Origin: Euborellia annulipes
Lineage: Eukaryota > Arthropoda > Insecta > Dermaptera > Anisolabididae
Direction: 5' to 3'
Assembly: GCA_023213315.1 (NCBI GenBank)
Contig: JAKCPI010009275.1
Coordinates: 1-64,000, forward strand
Length of the DNA: 64,000 bases
A program made the position numbers and the translations under genes. Shown here piece after piece: positions 1 through 10,725 of this stretch. Position 1 is the first letter of the stretch; each line of letters begins with the position of its first letter. The notes under the pieces were generated by a model. The model ran no database searches. It worked only from the letters and a program-made list of their open reading frames with translations, and was not told the origin of the DNA.

Positions 1-1377
1 GATTCAATTTTTGATTACGTTCTCTCGGGCAACTATACATGTGAAGAAGCATTTAATGAATATAAACACGTGTTCCAGACAAGTCTTCCACTTTCAATAA
101 AGGAAGAAATAACGATGGAATTAATACCATTAATCTTAAAATTTAGAAAAGATTCTTTTCCTCAAATGTTAAAATTTTTAGTTTCTAATGTCACACCAAA
201 TCGGAGTTTAATCATTCATGTTGAGCAATCTAATTTGGTTAATATTACAACTTTGGTTACACCTTTGGCGAAAACTTTAATTAATTTGAATTTATCTTTT
301 TCGAAATTATCTATTGATAATATAATTTTATTTTTTTCATTGAAATTTTCAATTCTACAAAATTTGCAAGTAACTATCGATTTTGATTTAGATTTCGAAA
401 TTCTTGGATTAATTTTAAATTCATGTCCTGAATTGAAAGAATTGAAAATTTCAATTTCACAGCTGGATAAAGGTTTTGTCTATCACAAAGGTGATGAAGA
501 TTATTTAACGACGCATGTTAATCTTAGGAGATTTAAATACCCAGAGATTCTGACATCTAAGATGACCGGAAGAATTTTTGATACATTTTCAATTAAATTG
601 CCTAATTTAAAATATATCAATTTTTCAATGTATGTACCTGATTTATTTACATCTCGACAAACGTTAAATTTAGTCGAAATTAGTCTCAACTTTCCAAGTT
701 TAAAAGCGATTAATTTAGTAATTGATTCTTTACCTAATCTAGTATCTTTAGAATTAAATTGTCCAAAAAATGGTGTAATAAGTTATCTGGCTAATTCGAA
801 AAAGATAAAACAACTCAGTTTGAGTTATTTTGATTCCAATGAAATATATAACTTGCTTCAAATTTCAGGGCCCCAAATTATATCCTTAACGTTAGAATTT
901 GGTGGAATTTTAAATATAAATAAGATTCTAAAATCATGTCCAAATTTAAGATATTTTCGTTTACATTATAATGATAAAGTTTTCGCTGAAAATCAAATAA
1001 TATTTCATGATATAATTAAACAATTTAGTTTTAAGGGTAGACACCAAGTTAATTTAAAATACTTGTTGCAAGGATTTCGAAACATTGAATCTTTAAATTT
1101 AGTGTGCGATCCAAATCCATTAGTTGGAGATATTATTGACAATGATTTAATTCCATGTTGGCAGAATTTAAAAGATTTTACTGTTGATACTAAAGAATTA
1201 TTAGACAATCAAGACTTTATGTTATCGTTAGTACAATCATGTCCTAAATTGGAAACTTTACAAAACACAATTATGCCAACTTGGAATTTTAATCAATTTA
1301 ATGAAATAAGAGAATTTCTCAGAGCTACTAATTGTAATGTAAGATTTGTACTAAATCCTGAATGTTATTTCTCTTAA
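1..1377 (+). CDS. Leucine-rich-repeat protein, 5' end outside window
   Basis: Frame 1 is open from base 1, so the gene enters from the left; the first in-frame GTG (base 70) is not a plausible start. 458 codons are visible, ending in TAA at 1375-1377. The product is a degenerate leucine-rich-repeat solenoid: units containing 'NLxxLxL', 'SCPELKELKI', 'SCPNLRYFRL' and 'SCPKLETLQN' recur about every 25-30 residues, with the 'SCPxL' signature typical of F-box/LRR (FBXL-like) proteins. No F-box is visible; it would lie upstream if present. There is no signal peptide or membrane segment in the visible part. A possible AATAAA poly(A) signal lies at 1400-1405. Such proteins are often substrate adaptors of SCF ubiquitin ligases, but that role is inferred only from the repeat type. 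It could also be a lineage-specific LRR protein without an F-box. Confidence 0.8.
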   Translation, partial: DSIFDYVLSGNYTCEEAFNEYKHVFQTSLPLSIKEEITMELIPLILKFRKDSFPQMLKFLVSNVTPNRSLIIHVEQSNLVNITTLVTPLAKTLINLNLSFSKLSIDNIILFFSLKFSILQNLQVTIDFDLDFEILGLILNSCPELKELKISISQLDKGFVYHKGDEDYLTTHVNLRRFKYPEILTSKMTGRIFDTFSIKLPNLKYINFSMYVPDLFTSRQTLNLVEISLNFPSLKAINLVIDSLPNLVSLELNCPKNGVISYLANSKKIKQLSLSYFDSNEIYNLLQISGPQIISLTLEFGGILNINKILKSCPNLRYFRLHYNDKVFAENQIIFHDIIKQFSFKGRHQVNLKYLLQGFRNIESLNLVCDPNPLVGDIIDNDLIPCWQNLKDFTVDTKELLDNQDFMLSLVQSCPKLETLQNTIMPTWNFNQFNEIREFLRATNCNVRFVLNPECYFS

Positions 1378-3119
1378 ATTTATTAGACTACCCAAATATA
1401 ATAAATGAAATTCTGATTATTTCCTCCAAAGCTGTAATAATATATTGTAGATCCTCTCTAAATTGTTCTCTATTTTTAATATTTTATTTCAAATTAAATC
1501 TTGTCTGTAATATAGTAAATATTAAATGACTTGTAAATATTATTCATATATATATATATATATACAAATAATTTGAGTTAATATTTATTATTTCAAAGTT
1601 TCGATCATTCAACTATTAATAATTATATTTTATTATATTGATATAATAGTTTGTAATATTTCTTGTTTTATGAATTGATATATTTGTAAATAAAACCATA
1701 ATTAAGCTTAATACGAAAAATATTTTTTTTTCTACCTATTATGTATATATCTTATTTAATATAAAGAAAGCAATGCCATGCTTGGATAAAACTTGGGTGA
1801 CTTTTAATAAAATAGTGATTGAGCTTATTTTAAATGCTATAATTCATTTTTGTTACTAAGCTCTGATTTAATAATCAATTATCAATAAATTTGCAAAAAA
1901 AAAATTTAGTTAGCTATATATCTAGTCTATGGTCATTATCGATTTCTCAGAGACATTTTTGTAATTTTATTTTTGAAAAATTAAAATGAAAGAGGAAAAT
2001 TATTAATAAAGAAAGGAAACATTTCCATTTTATTAACGTATAAATTGTAGACAAACGACGGGCCGGCATGTTCTATTTTTTCCAGTAGCAAAAAAAAAAA
2101 AAAAAGATTCTGCAGACTCCTTTACCACCATATACATATATATATAACATTAAAATTATCAATGTTTTTTTTATAAATTGATTTTAATTTTATTTTTAAA
2201 TGCTTTATTTATTTTATTTTTTTCTTTGAACTGGTAAAGTTGAAATAATTCAAAGTTAGCGGACAACTGACTAGAGTAGTCCCGCCAAACAAATATCAGC
2301 GCCCCTAGTGGCAGTATAGTAAAGTAACTGAACAATTGGCTTGTAACTCTCCATATGGTTCACTTGCTGCTATTACAAGATTGACTAAACATCATCTCGT
2401 TCTGCATTTGTTTTCTTACTAGCCGATTTTTTTTTCAATTTAACAACATCTAAATTTATTTATTTTGACTATTGACATTTTTTATTTTTACAAAATTTTG
2501 TAGCCTAATTTTATCTTTAAAATTTTAAGAAAATATAGCCTATTATATTTATACGGTATTAATTAAATTTGTTTTTTATTTTTAGATTTCCTGATTCCCA
2601 AATTCTAAACTCTCCATTAATTAATAAATTGATAATAATCAAATGAGATAACACATGCGGGGAAAGAGGATCCCCCAACGCCCCCCCCCCCCGCCCCCCG
2701 TATTTTGTATTTGAAATACTAAATAAAGATTTTTTTTTGAAATATTTTTTTTTATTTGACCCAAAGAGTTATTCCCTTCCCATAAGGAATCCAAATCCAA
2801 TCTCTCCTTACTCTAGCTGATTTTCTATCATCGACCTCTGCATCGTGCACCCTATTTAAATGGCCAAACCCCAAGTCCCAATTTCTTTTTTCTATTTAAT
2901 TAATAAATTTTATAAAATAGATTTTGTGGAAAATTCATTTTACCGAATTTATTATTATTATATTAAGTATTAACGATATTAAATCCAAAATGATTTTAAA
3001 TAATATAAAGCAAATGAATTTTTGTTAATTCAAAGAGAAAAAAATTTATTTTAATTTAAATAAATGGAGTCTGAAAAAAAAACAAATTCAGTATATACTT
3101 TGTTCATTTTTTGACAGAT
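1378..3119. other. AT-rich intergenic spacer
   Basis: No gene is seen. The stretch holds the probable 3' UTR of the LRR gene, a TA microsatellite (about 1548-1564), an A-run (2091-2105), and a C-run near 2681-2699. A slightly more GC-rich patch at about 2260-2420 has no clear open frame. Confidence 0.5.
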
Positions 3120-3127
3120 GTTGCAAT

Positions 3128-5308
3128 CAGGGGCGTAGCCAAGGGGGGGGATGGGGGGGGGAGTCTCCCCCCCCAGGTCGGATCGAGTTGGCAAATGTTG
3201 GCAAAATCAAGGACCAGTTGGCAAAATAAAGTTTATCTAAAAGAAATTAATTTATATTTTAATTTAAAAAAAAAATTAAATTTTCTTTTTTTACATTTTC
3301 ATCTATTAAAAAAAAAAATTTTTTTAATTTTCAAATAAATAAATTTATTTTCTTTTTACTGAATATAAATTTATACAATATAATACAAACACATAAAGAA
3401 AATCATTAGGATTATTTTAAAAGAGAAAAAAATAAAATATTTGAACAAATAAAAGAAACCGCAGTCGTTCATTTGAATTTTCTTTATTACTATAATTGTA
3501 AAAAAAGGAATTCCAATTAAACAATGTTTTTGATAGAAATATAAATTTTATACAGGTCAACAAAAAAAGTTTTTTGAAATTTAGGGTTATTCCTGGCTAT
3601 ATGGAAGCGCTAATTCCAAAAATGCCATCAATTTTGCGCCATCGGCTCTAGTTTTAGAGATATAGAGAAAATTAAATTTTAATAAATAATCTGATCAAGA
3701 GCGACTCTTATTTTGAATTTTCTAGATTTTTTTAAGTCCTTACCTCTTAAAAATATGTAGTTAGTTGAAATACATAGAAAAATAAATGTAAAGTTTGAGC
3801 CCAATCTGAGGTGGCTAAGTGGTGCAAAACATGGCTAAAAGTTTAGAAAAATTGGATTTTTTCATTTTTTTTTAAGGATACTCCTGAATAGAATTTTTAT
3901 CATCCCTGAATGGAAAAAAAGTATGTTTACGATCTTCTATAGTTTTTAACTTTCCAAAAGTTAAGCAATGCCAAGCGTGGCGAAAGCCCCGGGATTGGGG
4001 ACCCAGAGCAATCAGCTTGTGGAACGTCCTATCGGTAGCCATCGGTATAATGTAATTTAGAAATATTTTAAATAAAGTCATACCTGGCCTCTGTATCCGA
4101 AAAAAAAAAATAAAATAATTCATTGATAACAAAATTATGAGCAAAACTGTTTTCTTAGTCAGGATTCAGAGCTATCCATCCATACCCAAGAATAGCTCTA
4201 AATTCTTGGCTCAAAACACCATCTTTATCATAAAATTTTCTTATATTTGCTTTTTAACAAAATTGACTTTGATAACTATTTTGTTCATAATTTCTTTAGA
4301 ATGATTTTTAGAAAGTGAAAAAACTACAGAATATCGTAAATATATGTTTTTTTTGCATTCAGTGATGGTAAAAGATTCTACCTATTAGGGGTGTCCAAAG
4401 TTGAAAAAACTGAAAAAATTCGATTTTTCTAAAATTTTAGCCGTGTTTTTGCACCACTAAATCGCCTCCAATTGGACTGAAACTTTATTTCTATGTACAG
4501 TGGAACTTCGCATAATTCGTTCCAGAATCGTACTCGTAAAGCGAAACACTCGTTAGGCAAAACAATAACATTCTCCCCTTAGAGCTGTCCCCTCATGACA
4601 GACTGATGTAAAATGAGCACAATCCGGGACTTTCTCTCTCCTCTCCACTCGTTATGCGAAACGTTACTCGTTAAGCAAATCATATTTTTACAATTTTTTT
4701 TTGCTCGTTATGCAAATTGCTTGTTATGAAAGGGCACCCTAAGCGAGGTTCTAAATATTTCTTTTTAAGGGGTAAAGCCAGAAAATTCAAAATAAGAGTC
4801 GCTCTAGGGCTCATTTTCTATTAAAATTTAATTTTCTCTAAATCTCTAAAACTAAATTTGAAGGAGAAAAACTTATGGTATTTTTGGAATTAGGGTATCC
4901 TATATAAAAACCCAGGAATTGCTTAAAACACCCCGGTAAATTACACATTAGACAATAGAAGAGGGATTTAGTCGGTAAGAGTCCTGTACTACTCGACAAA
5001 ATTTTTCATTGAGTGTAATTATATGGGGAATTTCTCAAAAAAATCTTGCCTTAATTATATTTCTATCAAAAATTTTGTTTAATCCTTTACTTTTTTAATA
5101 TTAAAATAGCAAAGTGAAGGGGGAGGAGACATAAAACATCGAACATGTCATATAGCGACTAAAGGGCGTCGGGTTTAGCCTCTAGTAAATTAATATACTG
5201 TATATAGGATGAAAAAGAATGTGAATTGTACAGTTGGCAAATTGATTGAATTTAGTTGGCATTTTTGGCCTTCTCCCCCCCCTGAAAAATCTCTTCGCTA
5301 CGCCCCTG
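3128..5308. mobile_element. hAT-type foldback element with 8-bp target duplication
   Basis: The termini are CAGGGGCGTAGC at the left and its exact complement at the right (12-bp inverted repeat). They are flanked by identical 8-bp duplications GTTGCAAT at 3120-3127 and 5309-5316, the hallmark of hAT transposition. Most of the interior is one long imperfect inverted repeat: roughly 3590-3900 pairs with 4340-4910. There is a G-run just inside the left end and a C-run just inside the right end. No transposase is encoded, so it is non-autonomous. A short TA-flanked element is inserted in the right arm. Confidence 0.88.
4498..4751. mobile_element. Short pogo/Tigger-like MITE nested in the foldback element
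   Basis: It begins CAGTGGAACTTCGCATAA and ends with an imperfect inverted copy (AAGCGAGGTTC), with TA on both sides. It interrupts the right arm of the surrounding foldback element: the left arm has no counterpart of this sequence. CAGTGGAAC-type ends with TA duplications are typical of Tc1/mariner/pogo MITEs. The right end is decayed. Confidence 0.58.
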
Positions 5309-5355
5309 GTTGCAATATCTAACATTTTGAGTTTGTTCTAATATATATTTCTAGC

Positions 5356-5753
5356 CAGGGGCGCCGGAACGAATTTGAATCAGGGGGGGGGGGGGGGGGG
5401 GGCAAAAAAATTAAAATAATTTAATGTGTTCAAATGATATAAAACAAAAACAAATCAACTATAAAACTTTAAAAATCTTAAATAAAATCACAATTTTAAT
5501 AAAATTAAAATTTTAAAAAATTTGCTAGTGATTTTATCAAAAATTTTTGGAAAAAATTTGTAAAAAAATGAATTTCTTACTCTTTTAATTTTTTTTTAAT
5601 TTAGAAGATTTTATTTTTCAAAAGTAAAAATATATCATTTTTAAAAAGAAATGAAATATAGAAGAAATTTTGCCCCCTCTGTCCCCCCTAATGGATGCCA
5701 GGGGGGGGGCAATGTACCCTTGCCCCCCCCCCCCCCCAGTTCCGGCGCCTATG
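5356..5753. mobile_element. hAT MITE, 398 bp
   Basis: The ends CAGGGGCGCCGGAAC and the complement of CATAGGCGCCGGAAC form about 15-bp imperfect inverted repeats. They are flanked by identical 8-bp duplications TTTCTAGC (5348-5355, 5754-5761). A G-run follows the left end and C-runs precede the right end; the interior is A/T only and non-coding. Confidence 0.9.
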
Positions 5754-5761
5754 TTTCTAGC

Positions 5762-6465
5762 CTACTAGCCGATTAAATTTTCCCTATTAATTTTTAGAAT
5801 TTTAAGAATAAGTGAAAATGATATGATCAGAACCCGAGTCAAATTTTAATTTATTTTTTTATATTTGTCCAGGGATATTTAAAAATTTCAGTAAAATTTG
5901 AATAAACTCACCCCAAATTCAAACGGGCATTGAGTTGAACGAATCACAAGATGAAATTATAATGGAATTCTGAAAAGAAAAAAAAAAAAAAAGATTAATA
6001 AAGATCTACTTAAGAATATTTAGAATTTAATTAAAATGGACTTGACGAAAGGAATTGTTTTCGTTAAAATGATCGGGTGTTTATAAAATGAAAATATTTA
6101 TTAATTAAAGGAGGGTGGCGGAACATTAAAATTAAATAAAAGCTTTTCTATTCAATCCCAAATTCGTTCCCTCTCTCAATAATTATATTAGAATTAAATT
6201 ATATATCTAAAATATTAATAATTAGCAAAGAAAATTTAAGAAAATTTTCAAATCAAAAAAGAGGGAATAAAGAAATTAAAAATTTTGTTTTTCCCAAGTT
6301 AAGAGAAAGATATTTAATTTAACATTTCAAAAGTCAAGAAATGAAAAAATTTGGTTGAAATTTAAAATTCTCTTTAGCTCCAGTCCTGAACTTTGCAAAT
6401 GCTTTATAAAAAATTGGGAATGACTTCCCCGAGACTTTCTCGTATATTCTTTCGGAATTACGTCT

Positions 6466-6467
<2 letters not shown>
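5762..6467. other. AT-rich spacer; 3' part of a duplicated block
   Basis: No gene is seen. About 6195-6360 resembles 13440-13600 closely (shared runs such as AATAAAGAAATTAAAAATTT and ACATTTCAAAAGT), forming one end of a segmental duplication described separately. Confidence 0.5.

Positions 6468-6498
<31 letters not shown>
6468..6498 (+). repeat. (TG)n microsatellite
   Basis: About 15 uninterrupted TG dinucleotides directly beside a palindromic element. Confidence 0.9.
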
Positions 6499-6500
<2 letters not shown>

Positions 6501-6512
6501 CACGATTGCTTA

Positions 6513-6906
6513 AAAACCAAAGCAGCTAGATCGATTAAATGCGGTATATGCTCCTTACACTAAAATTGTAGAGTTTTATCAACTTTTGGAGTAAATACGT
6601 CACCTGCAAGTAACAAGTACTTCACCTAAAAGGTTTTTTTTTAATTTTGAAATTTTCAATTCTTTTTTTTTACATTATGATCAATTACTCGGACAAATGT
6701 CAAAGAATAAAAACTTTTTAAAATAGAGTAATTTATCAGAATATAACAAACAAATTGAAAAATTCAAAATCTTTGAAAAAACTTTTTAGGTAAAGTCCTT
6801 ACTACTTGCAGGTGGCGTATTTACTCCAAAAGTTGATAGAAATCTACAATTTTAGTGTAAGGAGCATATACCAAATTTCATCGATCTGGCTGCTTTGGTT
6901 TTTTTT
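6513..6906. repeat. Palindromic (foldback) element, about 390 bp
   Basis: The left arm (6513-6635) and right arm (6785-6906) are near-perfect inverted copies. Landmark: AACCAAAGCAGC at the left and GCTGCTTTGGTT at the right, with CACCTGCAAGTA mirrored internally. The short A/T spacer has no coding potential. It looks like a non-autonomous foldback transposon; no target duplication could be fixed. Confidence 0.72.
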
Positions 6907-7041
6907 TTGACGATTACAATACTTTACAAGAAAATAGAAGAAATAAAATTGGAATCGAAATTTTGTCATTCCTTGACTCAGGCTTTAAAGACCTGGCTGG
7001 CAATTACTAACTATTAATCGAAGGGTTGGAAGAATAAACTC

Positions 7042-7098
7042 ACCAAATGGATAAGCGAGATGGCGACGATCAACGACAAGGAGAATCCTCGAAGCAAT
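7042..7098 (-). other. Exon-like segment of a duplicated, unidentified transcription unit
   Basis: On the minus strand a good acceptor (TTTTATTTCAG) precedes and a strong donor (GTGAGTTTATT) follows a 57-nt segment. One frame reads as a hydrophobic stretch (LLRGFSLSLIVAISLIHL), suggesting a signal or membrane segment, but no start codon is present. A related copy lies at about 13700-13775, where the donor has decayed to GGGAGT. The product is unknown. Confidence 0.3.
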
Positions 7099-7204
7099 TC
7101 TGAAATAAAATAAAAATATATATAATCTCTATGAAGAGTAGAAGAATGGCTGTGGTGATGATTGAATAAAGGAACTCAATGAGTAGGGCAGCCAGCGGAA
7201 ATAA

Positions 7205-7275
7205 AAAAACCTTTATATTATTTCGTCTACGTTTCGGGAACGCATCGCTCCCATCTTCAGGACCTGTAGATGCCG
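7205..7275 (-). ncRNA. Hammerhead ribozyme motif, type I (left arm)
   Basis: Minus strand 5'-GGUC-CUGAAGA-U-GGGA...UCCC-GAAAC-GUA-GAC. Core CUGANGA and GAAA are intact, stem II is 4 bp, the predicted cleavage site follows GUA, and the stem I flanks GUC/GAC are complementary. Stem III is reduced to the self-complementary ACGU, as in minimal hammerheads thought to act as dimers. Confidence 0.68.
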
Positions 7276-8230
7276 TCAAATATTTATTAATTTAGTACAA
7301 ACATCATTACAATTATATTATTTACAGAAAGAAGTTAATTGTTGAATGATAGATGAATATTTTTATGTTGTACACACAATGAAACAAATAACATGTATTG
7401 TGCATAGTGATTTAATAAATACGACAATTGTATATTGTGCAGCTTTAGGCTGTTGAGGTGTGTGAACAGCCCCCACCGACGACTAAATAAAAATATGTTA
7501 TCTATTAATTGAATTAGATTCTGTTAAATAATTTATATATAGGGACCAGCGCACGCAAAGTGGGTCTGCGAATGCGGGAACATAAACTAATAAAAAACAA
7601 ACTACTGCGTTGGCCTGTCATGCCTGCGAGCACCGTCATAATTTCGATTTTGAAAACATAAAATCATTTATCAGGACGAGAATTTATTGAAATGGTCGCC
7701 ATCCAAAAATATAAAGGGCGATCATGCATTTACAAAATCGACCTCGAAAATTTAAGTGTGCTTTATGAGCTTCTGATTAATCTTTTAAAATTATAGGGGA
7801 GGAAAAATAAGGGTTAACATTATTTGAGGGAATAAAAGAGAAATTTAATTAAAATCATTTAATAGAATCTAATTTAATTAATAGATAACATATTTTTATT
7901 TTTATAACATTCTAATTCCCCGTTGCTTTGTTTTTAATAATAATTTTCTGAGAACTCATGTTTTAATTTTATATATTACAAGACGAGATTAAAAAAAATT
8001 TGTCTTTCAATCTTGGTCGTCGGTGGGGGCTGTTCACACACCTCAACAGCCTAAAGCTGCACAATATACAATTGTCGTATTTATTAAATCACTATGCACA
8101 ATACATGTTATTTTTTCTTTTCATTGTGTGTACAAAATAAAAATATTCATCTATCATTCAACAATTAACTTCTTTCTGTAAATAATATAATTGTAATGAT
8201 GTTTGTACTAAATTAATAAATATTTGACGG

Positions 8231-8295
8231 CATCTACAGGTCCTGAAGATGGGAGCGATGCGTTCCCGAAACGTAGACGAAATAATATAAAGGTT
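8231..8295 (+). ncRNA. Hammerhead ribozyme motif, type I (right arm)
   Basis: Mirror copy of the motif at 7205-7275. CUGAAGA is at 8243-8249, stem II is GGGA/UCCC, GAAAC at 8268-8272 is followed by GUA at 8273-8275, and stem I is GUC/GAC. Confidence 0.68.
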
Positions 8296-8348
8296 TTTTT
8301 ATTTCCGCTGGCTGCCCTACTCATTGAGTTCCTTTATATAATCTCTAT

Positions 8349-8559
8349 ATTATTATCGAACAAGAAATTTAAATTATTTATATGCAGTATAGTGGATAGA
8401 AATAAAATTTTTTATCATTTTAACTCGTTAATGTCAATCAAATACCGACCAAAGCACCGCATGCGTTTCCCATGTGATTATTTCATTGTTTTTAATGGAA
8501 TCTTTTGTATTCAAACGTAGAAAAGAAATAAATTAATCAAAATCGTTGGAGCAAATTTT
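8349..8559. other. Non-coding AT-rich spacer
   Basis: No gene or recognisable repeat is seen apart from the start of a family D fragment near 8520. Confidence 0.4.
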
Positions 8560-8880
8560 GGTAAAATAGAAAAAACTGAAAAAGTACATCAGTAAAGTAC
8601 TTGTACTTTTTGGCCGATTTTGTTCAAAAGCTTATTTACACGTCCCATGAGGGTGCCTAACTTGAATATAAAATTTCAACCTGCTAGCTCAATTCCTTCA
8701 TGCTTTAAATTGAACACACACACAGAGACAGACAATGTCGCGAAAAGCACTTTTTTGGATTCAGGGGACCTCAAAACGTGTATATCCATCAAAGTCTCGA
8801 CATCGAATTTTTGACAAGAATCCAATACTTTCTCTCTATATATATTAACATATAATTATATAGAGGTAAGAGAAAGTAAA
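8560..8880 (+). repeat. Family D repeat, 3' half
   Basis: Matches the 3' half of the full copy at 19562-20233. Shared landmarks are GAAAAAGTACATCAGTAAAG, CACACACAGAGACAGACA, TCAGGGGACCTCAAAACG and the end AGAGGTAAGAGAAAGT. Confidence 0.8.
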
Positions 8881-8928
8881 AAAAAACGCATAGGGGAGCT
8901 TTGTAATTTTTTGATTAGAAATGACCAA

Positions 8929-9031
8929 TATATATATATATATATATATGCAAAGAAAAGTTTTCGGGGCGCGCACACCCACTCGCGGGGAACCTTTACA
9001 AAAAATATATATATATATATATATATATATA
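8929..9031. repeat. Paired (TA)n microsatellites around a GC-rich core
   Basis: TA runs at about 8929-8949 and 9004-9031 flank a core containing GGGGCGCGCACACCC and CTCGCGGGG. No coding signal. Confidence 0.7.
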
Positions 9032-9189
9032 ATGATATTTAACGGCTGGCTGGAAATCTGGAAGGATGTGGAAGTGCAAAGGAAACCTATAAAACCTTTC
9101 AATCTCATATATCATCATATTATTTAATTAAATCAAATAAGTAGCAGAATAAAATGCCAACTAAGCCTTACTGTTATTTACCTGGCATA

Positions 9190-9965
9190 ATTATAGAGAC
9201 TTAACTCTCTCTCAATAGATTTGTTCTCTGAGGATGGGCGAAAAGATGTTGCCCGAAACATTTGAACGAACATTCACAGAGAATCGAGAGGGTTTTATTT
9301 ATGGCTGAATGCCCTTCCATAAGTAGACTATATATCGCCTGCTGGGAATGCTGAGTGGCCAAAGTCGGAAAATTCAATTTGTGAGTTACGCCTAGCAAAC
9401 GTTTTCTCCTTTGACCTTTGAGTGCCAAATATTTCCATTCTTTTTGTTGCCCGGCTGTCAATAAAACTTTCAAACGCCTTTTCTTTAATTGTTCAATTGC
9501 AGAGTTTCGCCACTCAGCATTCTCAGCAGGCGATATATGCCCGTATATACTGTATGTGACCGTCGACATGAAAAGGCACCAAACCTTTTTTTCAGGGGGG
9601 CGGATTTAGTAAAAACGTTCAAGAAAATTTATTTTTTTTTTATTACTGATTCTGATTCTCTAGTCCTTCATCTTATACTCACTCGTATGGGGGGGGGGGG
9701 GGGGGGGGGGGGGGCGGGGGGGGGGGATGAATTCATCAAAATCGATTTTATATTTTATTTTAAATATAAAAAAAATTGAAAAAAACAAGACAAAGGTGAG
9801 ATAAGAGAAAAGAGACCAAACAAACTCTTCATAAACAAAATTATTCCAAACAAAAAAATACTAAAATCCCGGCTTGTTCAGGAGGATGTGTTCTGGACAG
9901 AAAGCATAAGAACTCAATTTTGACCCCGATGATTCCTTTTCGTGTGGACGGTCACATATGATACT
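9190..9965. mobile_element. Hammerhead-bearing palindromic element remnant
   Basis: Contains a hammerhead motif near its left end and two sets of inverted segments: 9330-9362 with 9505-9540 (TATATCGCCTGCTGGGAATG and its complement), and 9553-9584 with 9934-9962 (ATGTGACCGTC and GACGGTCACAT). A very long G-run lies at about 9690-9726. The antisense open frame across 9201-9569 coincides with the palindrome and is not a credible gene. Confidence 0.48.
9218..9275 (+). ncRNA. Hammerhead ribozyme motif, probably slightly decayed
   Basis: CUGAGGA (9228-9234)-U-GGGC...GCCC-GAAAC (9255-9259)-AUU. Stem II is a perfect 4 bp. Stem I flanks GUUC and GAAC are complementary with one intervening U/U. The cleavage triplet would be AUU in place of GUA/GUC. 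Confidence 0.58.
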
Positions 9966-9991
9966 GGACAGGTAAGAAAATAAATAAACTC

Positions 9992-10558
9992 ACCAGCTGA
10001 GAATTGCAGATTGACTTCCTCTTCGCTTCGCGTCAAGTTGACGTGTCATGGTCATTGGAAAGATCCTTCTTGACGCCATTCCGCTCTATTCAACGCCCTT
10101 GGCGGACTGCCTCTGAATGATTTCAACTGGTCGATCTGCGTGCTTTTTTCCCCCGAGGGCAATTTGCAGGATTCGATGCGGTCTTTCTACACATCCAGGC
10201 TCATTTCCACCCCCAGCTCCTCGGCCGCCCAACGAATCCTGAGCAGTCGTCGTCTCCAGCGCAGGTCTTTTCTTAGAACACGTTGCGGTCCTATACAAAA
10301 AGATTGGAAAGATCAGCAATCAGTAATCAATAATTTAAAATAAAAAATTCGTTTTTATGACTTGTGATCAAATTATTGTATTGGATTATTAAGATGTACC
10401 TTGTTTCATTATATTTCATCTCGCTGCGTTTTCTTTGAACAGCTCAAGACTTTCCTCTCTCCGAACATTTCTTGATAGAGTTCTCTCCGAGCTCCAAACT
10501 CCAAAATCAGTTGAAAGGAATCTCTGTCTTTTGATCCGACATCACATCTGAAATAAAA
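9992..10558 (-). pseudogene. Two exon-like segments of an unidentified minus-strand unit
   Basis: Segment A (about 10400-10556) begins after a good acceptor (TTTTTTATTTCAG) and ends near a donor-like GTACATC; one frame gives 'CDVGSKDRDSFQ...' and stops after 45 codons. Segment B (about 9992-10290) lies between TTTGTATAG and the donor GTGAGTTTATT; it is clearly GC-richer than its surroundings. Its frames are broken by stops: one reads 'RWRRRLLRIRWAAEELGVE' then TAG. Segment A has a diverged relative at 14044-14283. I recognise no family. It could be a decayed gene, a non-coding RNA with conserved splice sites, or captured exons. Confidence 0.35.
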
Positions 10559-10683
10559 AATTAATTAATTAAATAATTAAATAAAAATTTTCCACTTAAA
10601 TAATTATAAAAAGATTTAAAACAACTGGTACAATTTAATTTAATTTCCACCTTTCAATAAATTATATTAGCATTATATATATA

Positions 10684-10725
10684 CAAGTTGGACAGGCGCG
10701 GCTTCGCCGCGCCATTCCCAACTTG
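10684..10725 (+). repeat. GC-rich terminal hairpin
   Basis: CAAGTTGG and its complement enclose GGCGCGGC-TTC-GCCGCGCC, a very stable stem directly after a TA repeat. This looks like the terminus of a foldback or Helitron-like element, but no opposite end was found. Confidence 0.5.

Larger units (their letters stand above)
7133..8334. mobile_element. Palindromic Penelope-like element remnant with paired hammerhead motifs
   Basis: Two long inverted arms (about 7140-7530 and 7860-8334) flank a 330-bp unpaired centre. The flanks carry a duplication of about 13 bp (ATATAATCTCTAT at 7120-7132 and 8336-8348), longer than DDE transposons make and compatible with retroelement insertion. Each arm contains a hammerhead-ribozyme motif in mirror orientation. 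Conserved arm sequence runs AACAGCCCCCACCGACGA and CCAGCGGAAAT. No reverse transcriptase or GIY-YIG endonuclease is encoded. I interpret it as an inverted dimer of the terminal repeat of a Penelope-like element; the class assignment rests on the ribozyme architecture. Confidence 0.62.

Noticed and set aside
70..72. GTG as start codon of the left-edge gene
   Set aside because: The frame is open upstream to base 1 and eukaryotic nuclear genes rarely start with GTG; the real start is outside the window.
7070..8520. Two small proteins with identical N-termini (GPEDGSDAFPKRRRNN) at 7070-7279 (-) and 8224-8520 (+)
   Set aside because: They are the same element arm read from opposite strands; the 'conserved' peptide is the translated hammerhead region.
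9201..9569. 122-codon minus-strand frame, the longest outside recognised genes in this area
   Set aside because: It overlaps a palindrome and the antisense of a hammerhead motif, has no splice support and no recognisable domain; parts are mirrored in the plus-strand frames at 9418-9779.
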